A stretch of DNA of 64,000 bases, taken from MPNP01 sp026710155. GTDB lineage: Bacteria > Pseudomonadota > Alphaproteobacteria > Rhodobacterales > Rhodobacteraceae. The position numbers and the translations under genes are program-made. The DNA is taken from positions 3,038,001 through 3,102,000 of the forward strand of contig OZ241737.1 of the NCBI GenBank assembly GCA_965200885.1, given 5' to 3'. Below the pieces are notes generated by a model. It saw nothing but the letters and a program-made list of their open reading frames with translations. It was not told the DNA's origin and made no database searches. Positions 38,909 through 49,323 of the stretch are shown in pieces. Within the stretch, counting starts at the first letter, position 1. Every line of letters begins with the position of its first letter.

Positions 38909-40612
38909 TCAATCTGTTAATTCTGTTGTAGTTGTAAGCACCGCATTCCTTTCTGCCTTTGAAACCACTGGTTTCAAACGCTCTTCCTCAACAGAAATCA
39001 CCGGGATTGAGGAAAGCAGTGCACGGGTATATGGATGTTGGGGATTTGCGAATATATCCCTGGTTCGCCCCTGTTCACATATTTCGCCACGAAACATGAT
39101 CGCTACACGATTGCAGAAATTACGCATCAGGCTGAGATCGTGGCTGATAAACACATAAGTCAGGTCAAATTCGTCACGTAATCGGTGCAACAGGTTGATG
39201 ACCGAATTCTGAATTAAGACATCTAGTGCCGAGGTCGGCTCATCAAGAACCAGTATCTTGGGATGGCAGGACAGTGCCCTTGCGATGGCTACCCGTTGTT
39301 TTTGTCCACCGGACAATTCGTGTGGATACATTGACGCATAAGAGCGTGGCAATTCGACCATATCAAGCAATTCCTCGATTCGGGAGTGGTAATGTTTGGG
39401 CGAAAAACCAGTGAATTTCAAGGGAACTTTCAGCTGATCAGCGACCGTACGCCGCGGGTTGAGTGATGAGCCGGGATTCTGGTATACGATCTGTACGGTT
39501 TTTCGAAACTCGGTAGAGCCATGAAATTCGTCCAAATTCTGATTGTCAATGGTCACCTCTCCCGAACTCGGCTTGTGAAGGCCAAGAAAAATCTTGGCCA
39601 GTGTCGTTTTTCCTGATCCACTTTCACCCGCTATACCAAAAATGTCTCCCCGGCCAATATCCAGGGAAACTTCCTTTACCGCATGATTAATCTCGGTTTT
39701 ACGGCGAAAAATGCCAATTTTTCGGGAGAATATCTTGTTGACTCCACGTATTTCAATGGCATTTTCTTCATGATGGGTATCAGCCACATCCATTACCTTG
39801 TCCCCATACAAAGGCAAGACGCTATTCATCAGTTCAAGCGTATAGGGATGTTTGGGTGATGCAAAAATTTTATCCTTGATTCCTTGCTCGACAATTCGCC
39901 CCTTCTGCATGACATAAACACGGTCCGCCATTTCCCGAACCACCCCCAGATTGTGTGTGATCAGCAGGAGCGTGAGACCTTCCTCAGAGACCAGGGTGTT
40001 CAGCAAATTGAGAATTTCTTGTTGGGTGGTGACATCCAGGGCTGTCCCGGGTTCATCGGCGATCAAAAGACGTGGATTGTTGAGAAGGGACATGCCAATG
40101 AGAACACGTTGGCGCATACCTCCCGAAAGTTGCATGGGATAGGAGCCAAGGATGTGTTCACCATCAGACAGTTGTACCTTTTTCAGAGTATCGATGATAT
40201 GCGATCGACGGTCAGTACGGCTTCGGGTTTTATTATTTCGCATATCTGCATAGCGTACAATATCATCCATCTGCCGATGGATGGTGAGGACTGGATTAAA
40301 TGACAAAAGTGGATCCTGGAGGACAATTGAAATACCAGTGCCCTTGAGACGATTGCGCTGTTTTCTGGAAAGCGTCAAAAGCTCTTGCCCCTCATATTGT
40401 ATCGAACCATTTTCAACCTTACCGGGTGGCATTGGCAAGGTTCCAATTATGGTTCGCATCGTAACCGTTTTTCCTGAACCTGATTGACCGATCAAGGAAA
40501 CCCTTTCCCCGGCATCCAAGTGAAAGTTCAGATTGTGCAACACCTTGGTTCGCTGACCATAAGTGGTGAAACTCAAATCAAGGCCTGATACTTCAAGGAT
40601 GCGACTACTCAT
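38909..40612 (-). CDS. fused dipeptide-type ABC ATPase (DppD-DppF)
   Basis: A 567-residue protein with two complete ABC modules in tandem. The N-terminal one has GQSGSGKT (~41), LSGGMRQR (~160) and LLIADEPGTALDV; the C-terminal one has GESGSGKTT (~320), LSGGQKQR (~433) and ILVLDEPTSALDV. Each is followed by an oligopeptide/dipeptide-type C-terminal extension. The fusion replaces the usual separate D and F proteins and drives the transporter formed by the next two genes. It overlaps the permease gene by 4 bases. Confidence 0.92.
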   Translation of the reverse strand: MSSRILEVSGLDLSFTTYGQRTKVLHNLNFHLDAGERVSLIGQSGSGKTVTMRTIIGTLPMPPGKVENGSIQYEGQELLTLSRKQRNRLKGTGISIVLQDPLLSFNPVLTIHRQMDDIVRYADMRNNKTRSRTDRRSHIIDTLKKVQLSDGEHILGSYPMQLSGGMRQRVLIGMSLLNNPRLLIADEPGTALDVTTQQEILNLLNTLVSEEGLTLLLITHNLGVVREMADRVYVMQKGRIVEQGIKDKIFASPKHPYTLELMNSVLPLYGDKVMDVADTHHEENAIEIRGVNKIFSRKIGIFRRKTEINHAVKEVSLDIGRGDIFGIAGESGSGKTTLAKIFLGLHKPSSGEVTIDNQNLDEFHGSTEFRKTVQIVYQNPGSSLNPRRTVADQLKVPLKFTGFSPKHYHSRIEELLDMVELPRSYASMYPHELSGGQKQRVAIARALSCHPKILVLDEPTSALDVLIQNSVINLLHRLRDEFDLTYVFISHDLSLMRNFCNRVAIMFRGEICEQGRTRDIFANPQHPYTRALLSSIPVISVEEERLKPVVSKAERNAVLTTTTELTD

Positions 40613-41493
40613 AACTCAACATCCATCATATCACGCAAGCCATCACCCAACAAATTGAATCCCAGTATCACATACAGAATGGCAAAACCCGGCATTAATG
40701 CCTCCCACCAATATTCCGGTAGGTATTCGGAACCTGTGGATACCATGGTGCCCAAATCCGGTGTGGGAGGCTGTACGCCTAGACCAAGAAATGAAAGGGC
40801 CGCTCCAAAGAGGATAACAAAACCCGCATCTAGCGAGGTCTTGACAGCAATAGCTGAAATACAATTCGGCAATAGTTCTCGAAAGAGAATATGTGCATGA
40901 CTTGCCCCTGAAACCTTGGCAGCCTCAACGTAATCCTCTGTCATCTGTCCTTTGGCAATGCGATAGATAAGCCGGGTGTGCCAAGTCCACCATAACAGTG
41001 TTATTGCTATCATTGCATTTACAAGATTGGGTGACAGCACGGCGGTGACAGCCAAGGCCATGGCAAGGGGAGGTATAGCCAGCATGACATCGGTAAATCG
41101 CATGATTATCCATTCAGTCCAGCCACCTGCATAGGCCGCTGTCAAACCCAAAAGCACACCGAAAGGTACGGCTATGCCTAATACCCCTACAACCAGGCCA
41201 AGCGAAACCCTGTAGCCAAAAAGAACACGACTGAATATGTCTCGGCCGACATTATCTGTCCCCATGAGATAATCTCCACCGGGTGGACTATGTCGATTAA
41301 GAAAATCAACATGGGCACCTGCCGATTCTGGTGATGGAGCTAGCCAAGGCGCAAATATGGCGCCAATAATGACCGATATGATAATAAACATTCCAATGAG
41401 AGCAGAAGGATTGTACTTGAAACGATACCATGCCATCTGTCCACCACTGAGTGTTCGGACGGCCTCATCCTTGATCACGGGACCATCACTCAT
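40609..41493 (-). CDS. ABC permease, DppC type
   Basis: A 294-residue inner-membrane permease with a long cytoplasmic N-terminus, five hydrophobic segments and the EAA loop (VEAAKVSGASHAHILFRELLPN, ~190). GTDNVGRDIFSRVLFG (~78) is the DppC/OppC signature. Overlaps both neighbours by 4 bases (ATGA), so it is translationally coupled. Confidence 0.92.
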   Translation of the reverse strand: MSDGPVIKDEAVRTLSGGQMAWYRFKYNPSALIGMFIIISVIIGAIFAPWLAPSPESAGAHVDFLNRHSPPGGDYLMGTDNVGRDIFSRVLFGYRVSLGLVVGVLGIAVPFGVLLGLTAAYAGGWTEWIIMRFTDVMLAIPPLAMALAVTAVLSPNLVNAMIAITLLWWTWHTRLIYRIAKGQMTEDYVEAAKVSGASHAHILFRELLPNCISAIAVKTSLDAGFVILFGAALSFLGLGVQPPTPDLGTMVSTGSEYLPEYWWEALMPGFAILYVILGFNLLGDGLRDMMDVEL

Positions 41494-42512
41494 TTACGTG
41501 AACCTTCCCGTATACGGTTTCTTGGATCAATGAATCCAAGCAAAACATCAATTACCAGATTGGCTACTACAAAAAAGATACCGGAAACCAGAACGACACC
41601 GATAACCGCATTGAGGTCCTTCTGCAAAATTGTTCTTACACCATAACTGGCAATGCCAGGCCAACTGAAGACGAATTCCACAATGAATGCGTTCCCGATC
41701 AGGGAAGCGAATTCCAGTCCAAGAATAGTCAGGGGGGCAATTGAAGCTACCCTCAACATGTACCGAATTGTAACCACCTGTTCGGGAATACCGTAGGATC
41801 GGGATGCTTCAATGAAATCTCGACTGCCAATCTCAATCATGGCCGATCTGGTAATACGCATGACTTGACCGATTCCAGCAGCAGCCAGGGCAATGGAAGG
41901 CAAAAACAGATGTAAACAGGCACTAACGAATACATCTCCCCGACCAGCTAAAAGTGAATCTATGGTCAGGAGTCCAGTTTTGGTTGCACTGAATTCCAAC
42001 CCAGGGTCAAGACGCCCGGTCACTGGAAAAAAGGTAAGATAATAACTAGCCAGTAACTGCAGTATGATCGCAAGGACAAATCCAGGTGTTACGACCCCAA
42101 TCAAGGAGATAATCCGGGTAATATTGTCAATCCAACTGTCACGATAAACAGCCGCCAAAACACCAAGAGGTATCGATAGTGAGATTTGCAGGAAAATTGT
42201 TGCCAATACCAATTCAAAGGTAGCAGGCAAGGCCGCAACCAGATCATCCATGACCGGACGACTCGAAAGCAGGGATTTTCCCAGATCACCTTGCAAGAGA
42301 CCGGTAAGGTAGTTCCATAATTGTACAAGGAAGGGATCATCCAAACCCATTTCACTGCGCATTTCAGCAACCTGATCGGCTGTTGCCAAGGGTCCAAGTG
42401 CTATTCGTGCAGGATCACCAGGTACAACCCTGGCAATGATGAAGATCAGGATTACGAGCCCCAGCAAAACAAGCAATAGGGCAACTGTTCGCCGAACCAG
42501 ATAAGCTATCAT
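41490..42512 (-). CDS. ABC permease, DppB type
   Basis: A 340-residue inner-membrane permease of the DppB/OppB class: six hydrophobic segments, the N-terminal FIIARVVPGDPAR and the EAA loop (EASRSYGIPEQVVTIRYMLR, ~240). It is the first gene of the operon DppB-DppC-DppDF-HyuA-DUF917-DUF917(-SBP). Confidence 0.92.
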   Translation of the reverse strand: MIAYLVRRTVALLLVLLGLVILIFIIARVVPGDPARIALGPLATADQVAEMRSEMGLDDPFLVQLWNYLTGLLQGDLGKSLLSSRPVMDDLVAALPATFELVLATIFLQISLSIPLGVLAAVYRDSWIDNITRIISLIGVVTPGFVLAIILQLLASYYLTFFPVTGRLDPGLEFSATKTGLLTIDSLLAGRGDVFVSACLHLFLPSIALAAAGIGQVMRITRSAMIEIGSRDFIEASRSYGIPEQVVTIRYMLRVASIAPLTILGLEFASLIGNAFIVEFVFSWPGIASYGVRTILQKDLNAVIGVVLVSGIFFVVANLVIDVLLGFIDPRNRIREGSRK

Positions 42513-42700
42513 TAGCAGTCAACACTACCATTAAATTGGGTTTTTCCATCCATATCAAGCCCACAATCCTAAGAGATGATCTATTGTCTTTACATTAAAT
42601 TGTTCTGCTATCCAATAGTTTTTCCCCGAGTTGGGATTTTACAAATTGTTATTAAAAAGTAGTGAATGAAATATTTAGTACTGAGCCAAATTTTCTAATA

Positions 42701-42754
42701 ATACCAATTCAACTAATTAAAGACTCATGGCACCAACCCCTCCAGCGTTCAGGT
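42701..42754 (-). repeat. 54-bp mobile-element end, copy interrupting abiEii
   Basis: 54 bases identical to 62542-62595, at the end of an IS630-type element. The first 28 bases also match the left end of the small element at 44268 with one change. It cuts the toxin gene at PER of its conserved IIPER motif. Confidence 0.8.
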
Positions 42755-43409
42755 ATGATCGTGGTTATATTTTTTACTCCAAAATCCAATCTTGTTATAT
42801 CGTCATCAATGTACGGACTTATCGTACATTTCGTATTAGGATAAGGTGCTGATTTTGCCCCGAATTCTAATTTCACTACCCTTTCAACATAGGAGTCATG
42901 TTGATCGATTTTGGCTTGTGGGTAATATAATTTGAGGGTTTGATTATGTTCGGGGTCAGAAACAATGTGAAATTGGTCGGTGCTAACCCTGTTGCGTTCA
43001 GCAGTTTCAGTAATAATTTCCGTACAGTTGGCAAGTAATTCTCCTGTGATGTAATTTTCACAATTTTCTTCTATTTTTTTTCGAGTTTTCTTGAGTTTGC
43101 TAGAAGTATAGTCTTTGAGTTCTTCAATGGAAGTATCTATTCCTAGATCTGTACGATAAACAGTGATGTCAATGTCTTCCGAAAAGCGGTCAATTAATTT
43201 GAATCCTTTGACAGTGAGGTGCCACCCTTAAACAACATGCGATGTTGGTTTATAAGCCCATTAAATAGTACATCAAGGCACCACGAAACCCAGAAGTCCT
43301 TTTCTATATTTTGTGCACTTGTGCCTTTACGTTGGGCAGTCAGATTAAAAAGTCCTGCTCTTTCATCATCCGTAGCGGCAATGATTTGGTTAATGTTCGA
43401 GTTCATCAT
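42709..43409 (-). pseudogene. AbiEii-type nucleotidyltransferase toxin, frameshifted and truncated
   Basis: The reading frame starts at 43409 (overlapping abiEi) with SNINQIIAATDDERAGLF and reaches the conserved KGGTSLS nucleotide-binding motif. There a one-base loss near 43207 shifts the frame. The next frame continues with GFKLIDRFSEDIDITVY, VVKLEFGAKSAPY and ISPYIDDD, all AbiEii motifs, down to IIPER, where the 54-bp mobile-element end replaces the C-terminal third. The protein would transfer nucleotides to a target such as tRNA; this copy is dead unless the frameshift is a sequencing error, and still lacks its C-terminus. Confidence 0.85.
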
Positions 43410-44040
43410 GTCTTAATGTCTCACTATTCAAAATTGGTAGCAACAGGTTTTGCATCCAATATGGTAATGATGAAAAACCGTCCATTAGGTCATCGCTAAG
43501 TAAATGACCATATTTTGGGTCTTGTAGAATTTCACTTAAACGGTGCGCGATAATGGTGTCATTTTCATTCCGCCCCATGGTATCGCGTAACCAATGAAGT
43601 GCTTGTACAATGTATCTGGCTGGACGGTTAGACCAATATAACTTACTTGCTGCGGTTTGTTTGAATGTAATTCTCAATTGGCCGAGGGAAATCGGGTTAA
43701 GGCGTGTTTCAGTGTGCACAATTATTTTAGCTGGTACAGCATTTGTAAATCCAAGATTATTTGCGGCAGTAATCCCATCTACAAGTATACGAATCTTATC
43801 TCGTCGAGAAATTGCTTCAATTACTTGGTAAGGGTCAGGAGGATTCAATTGTTGTGTTAGGCCGTTTAGAGAAGGTTTGTCATAAAGACCACGATTTATT
43901 CTACGAATAAGACCTTCATTCGTAAGTCTCTGTAATGACTTATCGACTGCACTACGACTACCAAAATCAAGAAAATCCCTGGGGGTCCAGACTTTTCCGG
44001 GAGTAGATTTATTAATTCGCTGAAAGATCTTGGATTTCAT
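43390..44040 (-). CDS. AbiEi-type antitoxin (DUF6088 family)
   Basis: A 216-residue protein with an N-terminal winged-helix: WTPRDFLDFGSRSAVDKSLQRL, then the LIRRINRGLYDKP turn typical of AbiEi/DUF6088 antitoxins, which repress their own operon and neutralise an AbiEii nucleotidyltransferase. It overlaps the toxin start by 20 bases. The antitoxin is intact although its toxin is broken, so it may survive as an autorepressor or immunity remnant. Confidence 0.85.
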   Translation of the reverse strand: MKSKIFQRINKSTPGKVWTPRDFLDFGSRSAVDKSLQRLTNEGLIRRINRGLYDKPSLNGLTQQLNPPDPYQVIEAISRRDKIRILVDGITAANNLGFTNAVPAKIIVHTETRLNPISLGQLRITFKQTAASKLYWSNRPARYIVQALHWLRDTMGRNENDTIIAHRLSEILQDPKYGHLLSDDLMDGFSSLPYWMQNLLLPILNSETLRHDELEH

Positions 44041-44267
44041 GATATTAAATTATTTTGTCTGAAAAATGTATGTTTATTTAGGACAATTATAATAGTAAAA
44101 TATTTTTTCAAGATATAAACATCAACAAATATCTTTCGCTTGAATTCATTTATTGGAAAAGAAGGTAACATATTTTATGGGGTTGGATAAATGCATGATC
44201 AGAATGAGGCCATTATTGCAATTGACTGTCATATTTACAGCAGAATAGAGCTATCAGGATACAAGTT

Positions 44268-44443
44268 ATACCAATACAACTAATTAAAGACTCATAGCCC
44301 TTAACCAACTACCAGTAAAATTTGAAACCACAGACTCAATCACCATTGGACGCTGTTACCAGGTTAAATTCCAATTAGATAAGGGTATCAAAAACCATAT
44401 GATTATGATTAGCCTATCGGTTATTAATTAGTTGTATTGGTAT
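44268..44443. mobile_element. MITE-like element with 20-bp inverted repeats
   Basis: A 176-bp element bounded by perfect 20-bp inverted repeats (ATACCAATACAACTAATTAA at 44268-44287 and its complement at 44424-44443), with no ORF inside and TA dinucleotides at both borders, as for IS630/mariner target sites. The ends match those at 42701 and 62542, so it was probably mobilised by the IS630-type transposase of that family. It ends the second hsdS gene. Confidence 0.8.
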
Positions 44444-45338
44444 AAATAGGTGACATGACTCCTCTACCAACTAGATTCTTGGAGATTGGTCCAACTGGAG
44501 CCGTAGAAGAAATGCGAGGACTATAAACAAAATCACCTTTATCAACTACATAATATTTTGCTGTGTTTGTTGCGATAGATTTGTTAAAATACTGTTGTTG
44601 ATCAACGACACCATATTCCGCAGAATTTGTTAAAACATTTAACTTTTTGCCACTAGAATTTTTCATTTTTATTGGATCAGTCAACTTATTGAGTAGAATA
44701 AATTCCCACTTACCCATATCCCGAAACTCCGGAAACCTTAACCGGGGAACGGTTTCACCCGGCTGTGGGAAAAGCTGCTGCATCAGCCCCTTCTTGTGAT
44801 TTTGAAGGGCTTCGAGTTTCTGGCCTGTCGCTTCAATAATATCATCCAGAGAGCCGAGGTAGTCGGCTATTTTCTTTTGCTCAACTAGAGAAGGAACAGG
44901 GATAATTTCATTAGAATAATCCTTGTAATAGATATGCGGGATACCGGATCAAACAATATATTTTGAAAAATCAAGCATGGGGAGTAGATAATAAACCCAT
45001 GCCAGATCATGAGCATCGCTATCACTAACCCTCAAATAAGTGAGTGTTCCTAGAACCGAGGAATATTTATAATAATAATATACTCTTCCAACACCCGCCC
45101 CATCCTTTACAATTGCAATGTAATCCTCGTTCTGTTCAAACTTTTTATTCCTTCCCACAAGCCCATCGGCCCCGTAGACAGGATATCCTCTATCAATTAC
45201 CTTCAGCTCTTTCTGAGTAATTTTTGAGGCTTCTGCTTTTAATAGACGACTTAATGTTTCAAGTCTCCATTCCCCTGAATCCCGAAACTCAGGAAACCTT
45301 AACCTGGGAACAAGCCGGGTAGGGCTGCCAGGCATCAC
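44444..45338 (-). pseudogene. hsdS: second type I specificity subunit (hsdS), broken
   Basis: Two repeated halves starting RLRFPEFRDSG and RLRFPEFRDMG, joined by a spacer with VEQKKIADYLGSLDDII and LEALQNHKKGLMQQLF: the HsdS layout. A single in-frame TGA at 44949-44951 interrupts KYIV-SGIPHIYY where related proteins have Gly (GGA to TGA). The second recognition half is cut at 44443 by the MITE-like element, and no C-terminal spacer is found beyond it. Start codon overlaps the hsdR stop. Non-functional. Confidence 0.88.
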
Positions 45339-48300
45339 TTTAGACCCTTTCTTTCATAGGCACCCAATCCGGGAATATCCCTGCCTTCAGCCAACCTTTT
45401 CAAAAGCGGAATAAGGTCTACCATAAGGGAAAGCTCCCTTGTCCTACGCTCCTTCCAGCCAAGGCCAAGAGGTGTCATCAGGTCGGTGAGTTGTCCGCCA
45501 TCAAAAAACATCCGGCCAAGAATTGTATCGACAAATACCTTGAGGTCTTCGGCTTCAAGCCCGTGGTCCGTGGCTATCTTTCTGAGTTTCCGTTCCTGTT
45601 TTTCAACCTTGAACCTCTCATACCCCTCCCTGACCGCCTTCTCGGCCAATCCTTCACCTTCCCTGAGCGAAGTAACATATTCGATGATTGTTTCACGCTC
45701 ATCCAGGAACTTAGCATCAGCCCTGATTATGCCAATCAGTTGTTCACGGCTGATCCTGACCCTTTTTGGATCCTGGGTGGTATAGTTGGCTATCAGATTC
45801 ATGATGTAATCATAATCAATGTCGGAGGAAGCAAACAGGCAAAGTTCGAAGTCAGGCAGTTCTTCTTCCGGTTCGTCCGTATCCCTACCTCCACCAGCAC
45901 CTGTTCCCTGGCCGCCTGAACCACCTGCCCTGGGTTTAGTGATGTCCCCACCACCGGGTTCCCCAGGCCTGACTTTCAGCCGGTGGACAAATTCAAGATA
46001 GGCCCCCTGATAATCCAGAAGGTCATCACGGGAAAGTATCTCCTCGATTTCCCGGCTTTGGCTCTCGGACAAATCAGTGTATTGGTCAAGTTGTGTCCTC
46101 AATTTCCAGATCACCTTGAACAGGTTGATGAACTGTATGCAGGCAGCATCGCCACGGAGATTCAGAACCTTTTTGGGTGTTGGTTCCAGCCCCTGCGATT
46201 GCAAGAATTCCATAAGATTGGCAACAGCTGCCCTGTAACGGCCAATAACGACATAAGCCTCTTTTACCAGCCAGATCTCCCGTGCCTTCTCCAGATCAAC
46301 ACCGGAAAAAAGGGTTATGGCTTGGTCAACACGCTCGACTTGACCCCGGAAATCAAGGATATTCCCACGGGGCTTGTTGCTGTTGTGAACCCGGTTGGTT
46401 CGTGAAAATGCCTGGATCAGGCCGTGATACCTGAGGTTCTTGTCAATGTAGAGGGTGTTGAGGTATTTGGCATCAAAACCGGTAAGCAGCATGTCACACA
46501 CTATGGTGATGTCTATTTTCTCATTTCCCTTGTGAGGCAGATCCCTGTTGGGAAACTGCTGGTCCTTGATACGCTTCTGAACATCCTGGTAATAGGAATC
46601 GAAGTTGAGGATGTCGTTGGTAGTGCCATATTGCCTGTCGTAGTCGGCCATGATTTCCTTCAGGGCTTGTTTCTTACCTTCGGGATTCTCCTGGTTGTCG
46701 GCCCGTTCCTGATGGAGGTCCTCCTGCAATTGCCGGACATCCTGGTTGCCTTCGGCGGGTGGCGAGAAAATCGCTGCAATCCTGAGTGGGGAGAATCCTG
46801 GATCGGACCTGTTGCGTTCCTCCTGGGTTTTCTTGAGGATTTTGTAATATTCAATCGCATCATTGATGGATGACATGGCAAACAGTGCATTGAAGCAGCG
46901 GTTGCCAGTTGCTGCATCATGCTTGTCAAGAATTTCCCCGACAATCGCCTTCTTGTATCCGGAATTGTCCGGATCATTTGCCTCATAGTAATCCACATGG
47001 AAACGGAGGACATTCTCGTCCCCAATGGCATGGGTTATGGTGTATTTGTGGAGTTCCTTCTGGAAAATCTCCCTGGTTGTCTGCATGGACGCGGTACGCC
47101 CCTCGATCTTCGGAACAGTGGCATTATCCTCAAATATCGGGGTCCCGGTAAAGCCGAAGAACTGGGAATTGGAAAAGAATTTCCTGATGGCCCTGTGGTT
47201 CTTGCCGAATTGAGACCGGTGGCATTCATCAAAAATAAAGACCATTCGCTTGTCACTAAGGTGGTCAAGCTTCCCCTTGTGCTTGTTTCCTTCAAGGGCC
47301 AGGGCCAGCTTCTGGATGGTGGTTACAATGACCTTGTCGGCATGATTGTCGGACAGGAGCCTGCGGATGAGTGCTGCCGTGTTGGTATTTTCCTCGACAC
47401 AGTTTTCCTGGAATTTGTTGAACTCATCCCTGGTTTGCCGATCAATATCCTTGCGGTCAACCACGAAGAGGCACTTGTGGATATTCGAATTGTCTTTCAG
47501 GAGTGTCGATGCCTTGAAGGACGTAAGTGTTTTGCCGGATCCAGTGGTGTGCCATATATAGCCATTGCCTGCATTCTGGTCGATACAGTCGATGATCGCC
47601 TGTACTGCATAGATCTGGTAGGGGCGCATGATCATGATTTTTTCCTCACTGGCAACCAGGACCATATAACGGCTTATCATCCGTCCAAGCATGCATTTGG
47701 CCAGAAACTTGGGAACAAAATCATCCAGAAGGGTTACATTTTGATTGTCCGGATCTGCAAACCGGTATATTGGAAGAAACCTTTCCTCGGCATTGAAGGC
47801 AAAGTGCCTGGCATGATTGTTGGTGAAATACCAAGTATCAACACGATTGCTGACGATGAAGAGCTGGACAAAACAGAGGAGTGTCCTGGTGTAGCCATTA
47901 CCCGGATCGTTCTTGTAATTGACGATTTGTTCCATACCCCGCCGAGAGCTGATCCCAGGCCTCTTGAGTTCAATCTGCACCACTGGGATGCCATTGACAA
48001 GAATAAGGACATCATACCGGTGCTGGCTGTAATCCGTATTGATCCGAAACTGGTTGACGACTTCGTAGGTATTCTTGCACCAGTCCTTGATGTTGACCAG
48101 TGAATAGTGGAGGGGCGTTCCGTCTTCACGAATGAAGGTGCCCCTGTTTCGCAAGGCATTGGCTGCCTTGAATACGTCAGGTGTTACGATCGATTCAAGG
48201 ATTTGCTTGAATTCATTATCGTTCAGCTTGACCTTGTTCAGCTCTTCGAATTTTTCCCGGAAGTTTCTTTCCAGAGTTTACAGATTGCGGATATCGGGCC

Positions 48301-48394
48301 GGTATACATATTTCAGATCCTTGTGAAGCTTGTTAACAAAATCTTCTTCAAGTACCTGTTCTGGTGTAGTGTGTTTGTTGTTATCCTGAATCAT
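45335..48394 (-). pseudogene. hsdR: second type I restriction R subunit (hsdR), in-frame stop near the start
   Basis: The gene starts at the ATG at 48394 (MIQDNNKHTTPEQVLEEDF), but codon 39 is TAA (48278-48280), inside the conserved DIRNL-TLERNFREKF segment. Past the stop, the frame is open for 980 codons: LVNGIPVVQIELKR (nuclease, ~120), Walker A HTTGSGKTLTS, FDECHRSQFG and FTGTP of the motor. Only one base change separates it from an intact gene. A restart at a downstream codon would lose ~80 residues. No hsdM gene is present, so host methylation for this specificity would be lacking; loss of function was probably selected. Confidence 0.88.
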
Positions 48395-48702
48395 AAAATC
48401 CAACCCCGGGCAGAAACATTAGCCTTTCCATTCCATGAGATACCTTGAGCTTCCCGATTTGGTATATTCATTCTACCTCATAAAGCAATAGTGATCACAA
48501 GAGACTCAATCCTTGGCAGGAGGGTTGGAAATGCAATTGCCGTGCAATTGACCTGGAAAATATATCTTCCCGACAGCCTGATTGTCATGGCTGCAGTGGA
48601 TAACCCTATTTTGTAAATATCATTGAAACTCACCACGATGCCTTGCCGTTGGCTGGTAATGATTATATGAGTACCTACTTGTTGACTTATATAAGTGATT
48701 AC
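48395..48702. other. intergenic region with palindrome near the par locus
   Basis: 308 bases without a gene, upstream of hsdR and downstream of the ribbon-helix-helix gene. It has a 12-bp palindrome ACTTATATAAGT at 48686-48697. Confidence 0.5.
48686..48697. promoter_or_regulatory. palindrome downstream of partition genes
   Basis: Perfect 12-bp palindrome ACTTATATAAGT just past the ribbon-helix-helix gene. It shares AAGT/ACTT half-sites with the palindrome at 52071-52084 upstream of parA. The pair could be binding sites of the ribbon-helix-helix protein, as in ParG-type partition systems (inference). Confidence 0.35.
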
Positions 48703-48912
48703 TTATTTACTTAAATACTCACCCCAGAGTGCCCGGGTAATGTCGGCAACCGTCCTGCCCTCCACGACAGCCCGCATTTTCAGTTTCTTGTACATCGCAT
48801 CACCGATATCAATATTGATACGATGCCGTTTTTCCTCTTCCGTTGTCACTTCACCGACCAGCTGTTCCCTGGTGGCTTCCCGGCTTGGTCTTTTCGTTGA
48901 CAATGCCATCAT
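48703..48912 (-). CDS. ribbon-helix-helix partition protein (ParG/ParB-like)
   Basis: A 69-residue basic protein. A flexible N-terminus rich in R/K/E is followed by RINIDIGDAMYKKLKMRAVVEGRTVADITRAL (shown in part: RINIDIGDAMYKKL), a ribbon-helix-helix DNA-binding fold. It overlaps the parA stop codon (ATGATG). It would bind a centromere-like site and the parA promoter. Found downstream of a ParA ATPase, this suggests a plasmid or integrative-element partition locus now in the chromosome. Confidence 0.75.
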   Translation of the reverse strand: MMALSTKRPSREATREQLVGEVTTEEEKRHRINIDIGDAMYKKLKMRAVVEGRTVADITRALWGEYLSK

Positions 48913-49140
48913 GTCTCTCCTTCAATCATTTCCAACACTTCGTCAGCCAGACCCTCGATCTCTTCCCTGGCCTTGCCATCATTCTCGTCAAACACGGTCA
49001 AACCGTTTGCAGCCGACCGTGGATAGACCTGCCTCTGGACAATCTCTGCCGCCAGTACCGGTAATTCATATTCATCGAGGGCTTCCCGCACATCACCGCC
49101 AAGGCGGGTACCGCTGATCTTGCGGGTGACGATGAAGGCA

Positions 49141-49150
49141 GCCTTGGGAG
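49141..49150. repeat. 10-bp target-site duplication, left copy
   Basis: GCCTTGGGAG, repeated at 51612-51621 on the other side of the IS. Length fits the 9-12 bp duplications of IS4-type elements. The sequence belongs to parA. Confidence 0.9.
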
Positions 49151-49206
49151 CAATGGCATTCGTTTAATCCAGGATTTTGAACAAAAATAAATTCGGCCCC
49201 TTCCTT

Positions 49207-49216
49207 CCCCCCCCCC
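49207..49216. repeat. C10 tract upstream of the IS transposase
   Basis: Ten C residues 108 bases before the transposase start codon, inside the IS. Too far from the start to alter the frame; could affect promoter spacing. Confidence 0.5.
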
Positions 49217-49323
49217 ACCAGCAGGTCAAATCAACTTTTTTCTGTTTTTTTCAAAAAAAGGGTTGACAACCATCCACCCTTCAGGCATCATACAATTGGA
49301 CCATTGTCTTCTGGAGGGAATCA

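Noticed and set aside
44191..44283. Short ORF MHDQNEAIIAIDCH... ending in the MITE-like element
   Set aside because: Only 30 codons, no recognised family, and its stop lies in the element; may be a gene fragment but nothing supports it.
46919..48103. Long plus-strand ORF of 394 codons opposite hsdR
   Set aside because: Shadow of the hsdR reading frame, which has clear helicase motifs; the opposite frame has none.
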